From positions 744,001-808,000 of the forward strand of contig JAPFFF010000054.1 in assembly GCA_039105265.1 (NCBI GenBank): a stretch of DNA of 64,000 bases. The letters are read 5' to 3'. Numbering within the stretch: position 1 is the first letter of the stretch; every line of letters starts with the position of its first letter. Shown piece after piece: positions 55,762-64,000 of this stretch. Below the pieces are notes generated by a model that worked only from the letters and a program-made list of their open reading frames with translations, was not told where the DNA came from and did not search any database. Origin of the DNA: Tritrichomonas musculus (Eukaryota; Parabasalia; Tritrichomonadida; Tritrichomonadidae). Position numbers and translations under genes: made by a program.

Positions 55762-56641
55762 TTGGCTCCTGTAACGTCCAATTTTTTTAAAATCATCATT
55801 TAATAATTCAACAAATTCAATTTTTCTGCATTTTTGGCTAAAAAATAAATTTTTTTTTTCAATAATAATAACTATTTTTATATAACACTTAATGTTTTAC
55901 AAGCATATAAAAAGATATCAAAAGAATTAATGATTAAAATAAATTATATAAAAAGTTATCGCTATTCTAAATTTTTATAAAGTGTTATAAAATTCTTATC
56001 AAAAATAATTAAAATAAATTGAGATAAAATACTCAAATTTATTTTCTGAAGAAAATTTAATATATACTTATATCCTTTTAGTTTTTATTTTAATTTGAAT
56101 TTTATACGATGCAAATATTTATAAAACTGATTATTATTATTATAATAAAATATAATTGGTTTAAACAAACCAATCATTGAGTTTTACTGTTAAAATTCAG
56201 TTGTACGACCTTTAGCAATAGAAATATTTATTGTTTTTTAATAGCCATTTAAGCATTGAATTTTATATTTATGGGAATACTCTATATTTTACTTTAGCAA
56301 TATGAGAAATTCAAGAAAGATTTGTAATTAAATGATATCATTTAATGTATTATGAAATCTTTTTTTTTTCTTTCAAATAAAAGATATTAATAATATTATA
56401 ATCATAAGGTTTATAAAAAGCATTCGTATCTTAATCAAAGAAGTCAAGTGAAAGCCATTTCACCTGTTAATTAAGCTTTGAAAACACTCAAAATTGAAGA
56501 TATAAAAAAAAAATAACAAAAGAAACTCTGATTACAGTCAATACTGTACTTTAAAATTTATAGTTGGATCTTGAATTTTAAGGCTTCTATTTGCAGATAT
56601 TGCCCAATGGACTAACAATTTTTATATAACATATATCGGAC
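55762..56641. other. intergenic, nothing recognised
   Basis: AT-rich sequence without a supportable gene. Short open frames on both strands appear accidental. Confidence 0.45.
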
Positions 56642-56673
56642 AATCGTTTTTTTCTACGCCACTTTTTGAATGG

Positions 56674-56711
56674 TTTTTCTATCCATGAGTAGCTACTCAT
56701 GGATAGAAAAA
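56674..56711. repeat. perfect 38-base palindrome
   Basis: TTTTTCTATCCATGAGTAG is followed at once by its exact reverse complement, with no loop. The core CCATGAGTAGCTAC (56683-56696) also occurs in the spacer of the foldback at 45300-45313. It would form a cruciform in DNA or a long hairpin in RNA. Confidence 0.95.
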
Positions 56712-56835
56712 AACCGCCATCTTAAGGTGAAATTTGAGTTACTATGTTAAGAAATTTAACCAAAAAAATCGTAAAATTTTAAATTTATCTTTAAATTATA
56801 ACAATTTAATTTTTTTGATATAAATTTGTTTATTT

Positions 56836-56946
56836 TTACATAATTTTTCGGGGATATACGCACCAGTGATCACCACGGGGCTGCACGAAGCCGAATCTGG
56901 TTCCTTTAATTGCTGGATGAATCGGGAAGCTGTTTGAACTATATAA
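56836..56946 (-). other. GC-rich island with a 36-codon open frame
   Basis: The stretch 56848-56940 is about half G+C in a region that is otherwise mostly A/T. On the minus strand it is open and reads like protein (FPIHPAIKGTRFGFVQPRGD then HWCVYPRKIM, stop at 56836-56838) but has no ATG. It could be an exon-like fragment of a lost gene or transposon ORF, or part of a structured RNA. I found no tRNA, snRNA or SRP pattern. Confidence 0.4.
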
Positions 56947-57047
56947 TTATGCATTATTTAGTAAAAATTGAATTAAAAAAGTATAAAAAAGTATTCAAAA
57001 AGTTTAAAAGTTTTCAAAAAGTGGTGTAGAAAAATACGATTCCCCAC

Positions 57048-57192
57048 ATATATCCTAGGCTTTTGTGTCCGAAATTTTTTTTCTCAAAAAGTTTCGAAAA
57101 ATGTCCAAAAAGTATCCAAATTGGATATTTTTGGATACTTTTTTTAACTTTTTGAATATAAAAAATTTCGGACACAAAAGCCTAGCATATAT
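57048..57192. repeat. 145-bp foldback repeat
   Basis: Arms ATATATCCTAGGCTTTTGTG + TCCGAAATTTTTT (57048-57080) and the complement of 57160-57192 pair with one mismatch. The middle contains a second inverted pair, AAAAAGTATCCAAA (57108-57121) and TTTGGATACTTTTT (57130-57143 region). It is non-coding. It lies between the 400-bp TIR element and the Hsp70 promoter region. Confidence 0.8.
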
Positions 57193-57378
57193 CTTCAATT
57201 TTTAGATTTGTATGTTATGAAATTTTAATCAAATCTAATAAAGCGTTTTATCTCGGCATTTCAATTATAAATTTTGAGAATAACTTTTAGCTTAAATAAT
57301 ATTTTTGATATAATATTTTATAATAATATTTAATCATTAAAAGTTTAATAATTAATGAGAAAATTGAAGAATTAAACT

Positions 57379-57390
57379 TTTCATCATTTT
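57379..57390 (+). promoter_or_regulatory. initiator-like TTTTCATCATTTT before Hsp70 gene
   Basis: The 11-mer TTTTCATCATT is the same as the one before the gene at 5091. Here it sits 30-40 bases upstream of the ATG at 57420. Inference from position and repetition. Confidence 0.35.
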
Positions 57391-57419
57391 ACAAAAGTTA
57401 TTTGGCCAAATAATATTAA

Positions 57420-59657
57420 ATGATATTCTTCTATATATTTCTACAAATTTCAAAATCATCAAACTATTATGCTATTGATTTCGGCTCATACTACTGTAAA
57501 ATAGGTAACATTTCATCAATGGGTCATCCGCAAATCGTCACAAACAGGCAAACCAAACGAATCACACCAACTTTTCTGGCTTTTCGACCAAATCGTAAAT
57601 TTGATCCATTATCAAAATATCCTCTCAATAAAAGTGAAGTTATGAGTTTGGAACATGAAATTGGAAATAACGCAATTGAAATACTTCAAAAACGTGCATG
57701 GGCAGGCTCTGGCTTCTTTCCGGCCTTTATTGATGCAACTCCCTCATATGCTGAGCAACTTTCACAAAAACTTTTTATAAGTAATCCATACAATTATACT
57801 CGATTTGGGTTTTTCAATTTAACATCATCCTTTATACACTTTTATGTTGAAAATGTTTATGGACATATTCCTGACAATAAATGGCATCTTCAGGTTGTAA
57901 TTCCTTCATTTTATACTGTACCTCAACTTCAATTCATATCGAATGCTTGCACTACAGCAGGAATTAAAAGAGTTTCTCTTATTAGAGATACAGATGCAAT
58001 TGCTTATTATTATGCTCAAATGAAATCTCATATGTTTCAAAAGGAGCCCAAAACATATCTCTTCGTTGATGTTGGGGCAACGTCTGTAAAATCTTATTTG
58101 ATTAATTTTGGAGTGACAACTCAAGATAAAATTCTTGTCCAAAAAATAAGTTATGTTCACAACGATAACATTGGAGGCGCTTTTGCTACATCTAAACTTG
58201 TTGAATACCTTCAAAGTAATCTTGATCAGCAGAATCTTACTTTATCCAACAAAATAAATCTTTTTGAACTTGCTGAAAAAGCTAAGTGCCAACTTACTCT
58301 ATCAAATGATGCTCAAGTTAATATCGATTTCGAAGAAGGCGTTAATCAAACAATAAACATTACACGTAAAATATTTGAAGAGCTTATTGTAGATTTCATA
58401 ATAGATACAGTAAATGTCGCACTTCAAGCAGCAGGTAAGTTCAAAATTGATAAGGTAGAAATAATAGGTGGATCTTCACGCATACCGAAGTTACAGCAAT
58501 CATTAATGAAAGCGTTAAATGTTAGAAGGCTAGGAAAATCTCTCAATGCTGATGAAGTTTTGACATTAGGTGCTCTATACAGCAAAGTCAATATGAATGA
58601 AGGTAAAACTGTTGTTATTCGTGATTTAACAAATAGGCCAATTGTTGCGGCGCGATATGATGGAATTACAAAACAAATTTGCAACTCTTCTCTTTGTAAT
58701 CATTCATTGTATTTAAATAAGCAACCTACGGAATTTTCACTAATTTATTCTAAGCGTTACTTCAATAAACATCTTAAAACCCGAAAATGGAGCTATCGAT
58801 GGAAATGCTCAAATGATTCACATCCAAACATAGTATTCTTCAATACGATCAACGCAGATATAAGTGGAGTAGCTGAAGTTATTTCCAACAATACAAAATC
58901 GAATCAAAAAACTTCAAATTCCATAAAATCAGAAATGCCATCAACAGATAATTTGACCTTAGTGTACAATTTCACCGTAAGTCTCGTGAAAAATAATGAT
59001 TGGGTAACTAATTTTGTTGATATTTTGAGTGCAGAATATGTATCTCAAAAGGCGTCAGCAGAATTAATTAATAATCTTGAAGAAATTTATTATTCTATGG
59101 TCAAAGAAAGAAAAATTCGGCCAACTTATTTGAAAGTTTTTTGTGAACAAGATCGCCTCAAATTGGAGCAAATGATGAAAGAAGTTAAAGATTCAATCGT
59201 CGACGGAACAAAAACTATGCCGAACGAACGAGTTGGGCCTCTTCTAGAAGAGCTCAAAGACTTTAAATACAGAGCAATTAAAGCTAAAAACATGAAAAAA
59301 GAACTTAAGAAACTTAAAAGCTTAATTACGGATTTGACCAAATATGCTCAGAAACCATTTAATACAAGACATCCAGATTTAGACTTGTTTTTGAACAATG
59401 CAGCCAGTGAAGTTCACAGATGGCAAGTTGAATTTGAAGAAGAAACAAAGAAGAAAAAGGAAACGCAAAACTTTGATATTCAAAAAGTTCACAAGAAAAC
59501 AGAATTGGTTCAATCTAAGCTTAAAGAGGCACTGCAAATAGAGAGAAATTATCTGGACTCAATTCCTTTGCTTGAACCAATTTGCTTACTCAGAATTCGT
59601 TTTATTCAGTTTGTTAATAGAAATCTTTGGTATTTCAACCTTTTTAATCATAAATAA
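57420..59657 (+). CDS. ER-lumenal Hsp70-like chaperone, GRP170/HYOU1/Lhs1 type, 745 aa
   Basis: A large Hsp70 relative that acts with BiP as nucleotide exchange factor and holdase in the ER. The N-terminus is a short signal peptide (MIFFYIFLQISKSSN), then the nucleotide-binding domain: YAIDFGSYYCKIG phosphate loop, RITPTFLAF, FVDVGATSVKSYL (about 215) and IIGGSSRIPKLQQSL (about 350). KRAWAGSGFFPAFID in place of the usual Hsp70 sequence, and a degenerate substrate-binding part followed by long helices (about 560-725), are typical of GRP170. It is shorter than the animal protein (about 1000). The C-terminus has no KDEL-like retention signal. Start ATG is fixed by the signal peptide. Confidence 0.85.
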   Translation: MIFFYIFLQISKSSNYYAIDFGSYYCKIGNISSMGHPQIVTNRQTKRITPTFLAFRPNRKFDPLSKYPLNKSEVMSLEHEIGNNAIEILQKRAWAGSGFFPAFIDATPSYAEQLSQKLFISNPYNYTRFGFFNLTSSFIHFYVENVYGHIPDNKWHLQVVIPSFYTVPQLQFISNACTTAGIKRVSLIRDTDAIAYYYAQMKSHMFQKEPKTYLFVDVGATSVKSYLINFGVTTQDKILVQKISYVHNDNIGGAFATSKLVEYLQSNLDQQNLTLSNKINLFELAEKAKCQLTLSNDAQVNIDFEEGVNQTINITRKIFEELIVDFIIDTVNVALQAAGKFKIDKVEIIGGSSRIPKLQQSLMKALNVRRLGKSLNADEVLTLGALYSKVNMNEGKTVVIRDLTNRPIVAARYDGITKQICNSSLCNHSLYLNKQPTEFSLIYSKRYFNKHLKTRKWSYRWKCSNDSHPNIVFFNTINADISGVAEVISNNTKSNQKTSNSIKSEMPSTDNLTLVYNFTVSLVKNNDWVTNFVDILSAEYVSQKASAELINNLEEIYYSMVKERKIRPTYLKVFCEQDRLKLEQMMKEVKDSIVDGTKTMPNERVGPLLEELKDFKYRAIKAKNMKKELKKLKSLITDLTKYAQKPFNTRHPDLDLFLNNAASEVHRWQVEFEEETKKKKETQNFDIQKVHKKTELVQSKLKEALQIERNYLDSIPLLEPICLLRIRFIQFVNRNLWYFNLFNHK

Positions 59658-59739
59658 ATAGATATTTGTATTTAAAAGCATATTTATTTAGAAATATTCA
59701 ATTGATAAAAGCTCAAAAATTTCTTATTCAGAAAGCTAT

Positions 59740-60333
59740 CCATCTCAATTTTAATTATTTGCTTATTACAATGAAAAGGCATTACATGATGATAGATACG
59801 TTAAAATCAATAGCATGAAATATTTATTGTCTTTGGCAAACAATGGACCACAAAAATAGGCAGCAATGATGAAAATGATGTAATATCTAAAATATCAAAA
59901 AAATTTCCAAAAGAAATGATCTATGATATTAAAAAAAATTATTTTATTTGTTGATTATGAGTAAGTGGTATCTATTCTAGCCGAAGAACTTAATATTCAG
60001 AAAGAATATTAATCCTTCATCTCAACTGTTCAAAAGATACAAATACTAACAGATAAATCCAAATTTTCCTAAATTCCAAACGTTTTGATTGAAATATCTG
60101 CTTGTTCCGCAGACGTTGATTTATTTAATTCGGCATATCAGAATACTGTAAAAAAAGTATCTCGGGATTATATAACGCCAATATTGTCAACTTACATTTT
60201 CAAGCCATTGAACATTTATGAACTTTCTATTCCAAAGCGTGCTCAACTTTTTTTTAATAATGCTAGAAAAATTGGAAGTTATTCAATTTCATGTTCGCCA
60301 AAAGAAAGTAATACTGCTGAATCAGAGTATTAA
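59740..60333 (+). pseudogene. decayed gene remnant, possibly adaptin-like
   Basis: No frame is open throughout, but protein-like stretches follow each other in changing frames: YLLSLANNGPQ near 59820, SNDENDVISKISKKFPKE near 59860, and a final piece from about 60085 to the TAA at 60331 (VLIEISACSADVDLFNSAYQ then NTVKKVSRDYITPIL). The last part loosely resembles the helical repeat region of AP-complex large subunits, especially AP-3 delta. This is a weak reading by eye. Several stops show it is dead. Confidence 0.35.
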
Positions 60334-60813
60334 TGCAATGAATTTTCTCAGAAATTTATTTACACCAAAAGATAATTAAGAAATTTCAATGAATTTTTTT
60401 AGATGAAAGCCTTGGAGACAAATAATCTATATTTAAAGCTATTTTAATTCCAGTTGCAATGAAATTTATAAAACATCAATTTTTTTATTTTACAAATATG
60501 TATGGGTACTGGATTCTCTTCCGTCATTTATTTATATATTCATATATTATATTAATTAAGAGTTAATTAGATTATTTTATAAATACCAGAATATTTTAAT
60601 GGGCAATAAGTGATATATCAACGATTTTATTTTTAAATGAGAAATGATCGTTTTTTTATTTTTTGAATAAGATCATTGAAATATTTGAATATAAAAATTT
60701 AATTATGAAATATTTTTATCTTTTAGAACTACTTATATTTATAAATTATTTAATATAAATAAAAATATATAAATATATTATATTAGAAAAAATATTAATG
60801 TTAAGAATTATGT

Positions 60814-61227
60814 TTATTTTTTGGAGCTAAAAAAACAATTCAATATCTTTTGGTCAAGTGTAACAATTTTTTCGTTGAGCGCAAATAAAAGAATTCGTTT
60901 GTTGGTTCTAAAAATATGGAATTTTTCAATATTTGACCAGAATTTCATAATTTTTGGCTTAAAAAATAATATAATTTTTTCAATCTTAGAAAAAAATAGT
61001 AGATTTCTAGGATAATTATTTCAAAAAGAAATAATTATATTTAAGACATCTTTTAAATCTTGCGAATTTTCATCAATTTTGTAATCATTAAAAATGCGAA
61101 TTAAATTTTCATAATTTTCTTCAAGATCATCTGAATTTTTCAAGAATTCCATTAAAGAAGATTCGACAAGTTCTCGAGAATGCATATATATTATGATATC
61201 TGAGTTTTCTTTCAAGAATTCACTCAT
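60814..61227 (-). pseudogene. ankyrin/DUF3447-family N-terminal fragment, frameshifted
   Basis: The frame from ATG 61227 reads MSEFLKENSDIIIYMHSREL and DDLEENYENLIRIFNDYKID, typical of the start of trichomonad DUF3447-ankyrin proteins, and stops at 61021. Another frame continues with RNLLFFSKIEKIILFFKPKI and TNKRILLFALNEKIVTLDQK to TAA at 60814-60816. This equals the KGDKRILLLLIEEDILAIDK segment of the pseudogene at 43961. So one frameshift near 61025 splits a single gene. The ankyrin repeats are missing, so it is also truncated. It abuts the 204-bp tandem array. Confidence 0.65.
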
Positions 61228-61275
61228 TTTTATTTTATAAAGTAATAAAAAGTGACAAAATAGCTTGTATGCATT

Positions 61276-62012
61276 TTTTTAAAAAAACTGCTGATTAAAA
61301 GTTCATTCCCAATATAAATATAAATATAATGTAATTTATCACTATTATATTTTTATTTATTTAATATAAATTCGGAGCTCTATAACAAGATATTAAAGAT
61401 TCTTATTTATCTTTTTTTCATTTTCAAATATTTTGAATTGCTAAAAATTTATGATAAAAAAAAGAAACTTCTCAGAACTTTTTTTAAAAAATTGCTGATT
61501 AAAAGTTCATTCCCGATATAAATATAAGTATATTATAATATAATACTATTATATATTTATTTATTTAATATAAATTCGGAGCTCTATAACAAGATATTAA
61601 AGATTCTTATTTATCTTTTTTTCATTTTCAAATATTTTGAATTGCTAAAAATTTATGATAAAAAAAAGAAACTTCTCAGAACTTTTTTTAAAAAATTGCT
61701 GATTAAAAGTTCATTCCCGATATAAATATAAGTATATTATAATATAATACTATTATATATTTATTTATTTAATATAAATTCGGAGCTCTATAACAAGATA
61801 TTAAAGATTCTTATTTATCTTTTTTTCATTTTCAAATATTTTGAATTGCTAAAAATTTATGATAAAAAAAAGAAACTTCTCAGAACTTTTTTTAAAAAAT
61901 TGCTGATTAAAAGTTCATTCCCAATATAAATATAAGTATATTATAATATAATACTATTATATATTTATTTATTTATTTAATATAAATTCGGAGCTCTGTA
62001 ACAAGATATTAA
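61276..62012. repeat. 204-bp tandem repeat, about 3.6 copies
   Basis: The phrase CTGATTAAAAGTTCATTCCC starts at 61291, 61495, 61699 and 61903, each 204 bases apart. Units contain TAATATAAATTCGGAGCTCT + ATAACAAGATATTAAAG. Copies 2 and 3 are almost identical; the first and last differ a little, and the last stops after the GGAGCTC segment. This pattern suggests expansion from the centre. It is non-coding. Confidence 0.95.
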
Positions 62013-62706
62013 ATGATTTTAAATTTCTTTCAATATTTATATAACTATTGAAAAATTATAAATCTTAATTTGGTCAACTTTTATTAATTAAATGCTTTTT
62101 TATATTATTATATATATAAAAATAAAATAAAAAATTTTTTTCATAAATAAAAATTTTAAATATTTTAACGAATTTTGATCGTCTACCCACACATATTTTT
62201 ACAATCAAATATCAAAAAGTGGAGTTCTTTACTTATTTTTTTTTTTCTATACGCAGCATCTCAAAAAAAGCAGGCTCTTGCTTGAATTATACTTTATCCT
62301 TGTCCAAAGCAAAGCTAAGATTCAAGTTAGATCTTACTATTGTTGATTTTTAGTCGACATGGAGATGATATTTTTGAAACTCACAAATCACGAGTTTTAA
62401 CATTCATTAATTGCTAATACCAGGATTTTTATGCTTTAATTTGATGGTTGAAGCATGTTTAGACAGCGGTTGGCGAATATTTGGAGATATTTTTTTTTTC
62501 AATTAGCATTTAAAGTCTTCACAGTTGGTTAATAGGGATTAAAATCATGATTGCAAACTTAAGAATCGGTTATTGTCGATATTTAAGTTTATAAGCAAAA
62601 TTTTAAAGATATCGAATTACACTTATCTAAAAGCATTTTTTTTTTCTCTATAAAAAAAGATTTTTGAAAAGAATATAGTTTATTCTTTATCCTAGATAAT
62701 GCATTT
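62013..62706. other. intergenic, nothing recognised
   Basis: AT-rich spacer between the tandem array and the last gene. No element boundaries or RNA genes seen. Confidence 0.45.
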
Positions 62707-63990
62707 TTAGGCTTCGCCGGCGCTGGGGGTTTTAGCATCAGCGCCTCCACCACCTAAAACAAGCCCAAGAAATCTTCCACAAGCCCAGAACAAAATTCCA
62801 AATATTTGGATGATCAAATTAATCAAAGCAGTTTGATACAAGAAGGAAATATCATAATAGAAAGGTTTCAAATATGACTTCGCCTCACTCATATAATGTT
62901 TTTTAATTGCTGAAGCAATTTTCCCTTTATTGCCATCTTTATATTTTTTTTGAATAAAACGGAAAACATCTGAATATGAAGCACTTTCTGAGCAAACATA
63001 ATCATTCTCCCTGTTTTCATCCTCTTTTTCATTATAATTTTCACACATTCTCTCAACATCAGCATAATCCTTTGGTTTTGAAGGTACGAGCATATCTAAA
63101 CGGTAAGAACCTGGTTTAGTCATAGACTTCTTGTGATCTTTAGCAACGGCATTAATATATTTTTTGCCACTGACTTTAAAATGCTTTGTACTGTCTTTAA
63201 AAGAATATGGATCATGATAATCATCACCATCTTCATCATCTTCTCGACCTTCTTCTTGTTCTTTAATGGCTTCAATTTCTTCATATGTTAATATTTTATA
63301 CGCAAAAGGAAATTTTCTTACCTCATATTTAGCGCTTGAAATATCTTCTGAGTTGTAAACGTCTGATTCTGAAAGATAATTGCCAACTACAATATTTTCA
63401 TTTAGGAAATAATCAGAATCAAGTTCGGTAGAAAACTCTGCATTTTTTACTTTTTCTCCTTTTACATTGGCACATTTAAGATCAGTTTTTTCTTTGTTTT
63501 TGTACCAGCAAACTCGATGTTTATATTGAAATGAAACTTTAGTATAGAAATATAAGCTTGCCACATTATAACAACTAGAACTGTAAGAAGAGGTATGGTA
63601 GCAAGCTTTTATCATGCCATTATAATAATACAAAGTGATATTGCCTTTATTTCGTTCCAAATTTTCACTTGTCCATATATCAGCGTATGTAAAAACACGA
63701 CCTTTTGAAACGCTTCCCAGCATTGATTTTACGCTATTCCAGTCAGGAAGGTCATCTTTTTGAAGATATTTCTGAAGATTGTACACACCTTGATTGTATA
63801 ATTTTTCAATAGCTTCCTTAATGTATTTTTGTGCATTTTTATGGTTTCTTTCTATCAATCTACTATCATCATCATAATAATTAAATTTTGTGGCTTGTAA
63901 TGTATACATACCTTCTGCAACAATACAACCAAATGCAAATAAGGCTGATACACCTCCAACAATAATTAAAATAAGGGTCTGATCATCCAT
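62707..63990 (-). CDS. two-pass membrane protein of unknown function, 427 aa
   Basis: I do not recognise it. A transmembrane segment lies at residues 5-25 (LILIIVGGVSALFAFGCIVA) and another near 382-408 (LYQTALINLIIQIFGILFWA), with a glycine-rich tail (GLVLGGGGADAKTPSAGEA). The region between is hydrophilic, with several Cys (about 130-160, CYHTSSYSSSCYN) that may form disulfides, and a highly acidic patch EQEEGREDDEDGDDYHD (about 245-262). Both ends are therefore likely on the same side, with a large loop on the other. The tail coding region is more GC-rich than its surroundings. The start ATG is 10 bases from the end of the window, so an upstream start cannot be excluded. Confidence 0.75.
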   Translation of the reverse strand: MDDQTLILIIVGGVSALFAFGCIVAEGMYTLQATKFNYYDDDSRLIERNHKNAQKYIKEAIEKLYNQGVYNLQKYLQKDDLPDWNSVKSMLGSVSKGRVFTYADIWTSENLERNKGNITLYYYNGMIKACYHTSSYSSSCYNVASLYFYTKVSFQYKHRVCWYKNKEKTDLKCANVKGEKVKNAEFSTELDSDYFLNENIVVGNYLSESDVYNSEDISSAKYEVRKFPFAYKILTYEEIEAIKEQEEGREDDEDGDDYHDPYSFKDSTKHFKVSGKKYINAVAKDHKKSMTKPGSYRLDMLVPSKPKDYADVERMCENYNEKEDENRENDYVCSESASYSDVFRFIQKKYKDGNKGKIASAIKKHYMSEAKSYLKPFYYDISFLYQTALINLIIQIFGILFWACGRFLGLVLGGGGADAKTPSAGEA

Positions 63991-64000
63991 TAAAATTGAA

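Larger units (their letters stand above)
56642..57041. mobile_element. 400-bp TIR-bounded element with palindrome and GC-rich island
   Basis: 29-base ends, AATCG-TTTTTTTCTACGCC + ACTTTTTGAA at 56642-56670 and the complement of 57013-57041 (AATCGTATTTTTCTACACC + ACTTTTTGAA), differ at only about two positions. Inside lie a perfect 38-base palindrome (56674-56711) and a compact GC-rich stretch (about 56848-56940). A target duplication is not evident, so the class is unknown. It directly precedes another foldback at 57048. Confidence 0.6.

Noticed and set aside
60821-61015. 64-codon plus-strand open frame
   Set aside because: The opposite strand reads as a DUF3447-ankyrin continuation, so the plus-strand frame is its shadow.
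1-64000. Scan for CRISPR arrays, bacterial operons and riboswitches
   Set aside because: The DNA is eukaryotic in character; the regular arrays seen (18 bp and 204 bp) lack spacer structure.

Overview
The window is very AT-rich eukaryotic DNA with compact, apparently intronless genes, long gene-free AT tracts and many small DNA transposons. The intact genes fit a unicellular flagellate: an intraflagellar-transport protein (IFT38/CLUAP1), a COP9 signalosome subunit 2, ORC5, a Cks1 cyclin-kinase subunit, a Cyc8/Ssn6-like TPR co-repressor, an ER Hsp70 of the GRP170 type and a membrane-anchored papain-family peptidase. Two broken genes of the ankyrin/DUF3447 type, a family strongly expanded in trichomonads, together with the lack of visible introns, point to a parabasalid such as Tritrichomonas. 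That is inference from family content; no species marker is present. TAA, TAG and TGA all end genes here, so the standard code applies.

Layout. 1-5 kb: gene-free. 5.1 kb: one unrecognised gene. 6.4-10.6 kb: a pogo-like transposon with an intact transposase sitting inside the remains of a Tc1/mariner-like element. 10.7-15.2 kb: a HAD-family phosphatase gene broken by one TAG, a GH51 arabinofuranosidase that looks bacterial in origin, and IFT38. 15.8-28.7 kb: a transposon graveyard with TIR elements flanked by TA, a nested element, foldback repeats, minisatellites and broken Tc1-like, pogo-like and possibly hAT-like transposases. 30.3-36.8 kb: a large ENTH-like endocytic adaptor and an Asn-rich putative winged-helix protein. 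38.0-39.0 kb: a short hAT element with a perfect 8-bp target duplication.

39.8-43.1 kb: TPR co-repressor, a small acidic protein, Cks1. 44.0-46.3 kb: an ankyrin pseudogene split by a MITE and a 240-bp foldback. 46.7-55.2 kb: the dense core, with CSN2, an unknown protein, ORC5, a peroxiredoxin lacking its peroxidatic cysteine, a type I membrane protein and the C1 peptidase. 55.5-57.2 kb: a peptidase-propeptide remnant, a TIR element holding a perfect palindrome and a GC-rich island, and another foldback. 57.4-59.7 kb: GRP170-like Hsp70. 59.7-62.0 kb: gene remnants and a 204-bp tandem repeat. 62.7-64 kb: a two-TM protein.

The genes are not an operon or pathway; neighbours are functionally unrelated. 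Shared themes are membrane traffic and the secretory system (ENTH adaptor, GRP170, membrane peptidase, type I membrane protein with a dileucine tail) and nuclear housekeeping (ORC5, CSN2, Cks1, Ssn6-like). The least expected items are the peroxiredoxin with Asn in place of the catalytic Cys, the ENTH adaptor with a repeated FEPI motif and no ATG start, and the density of nested TA-target elements.
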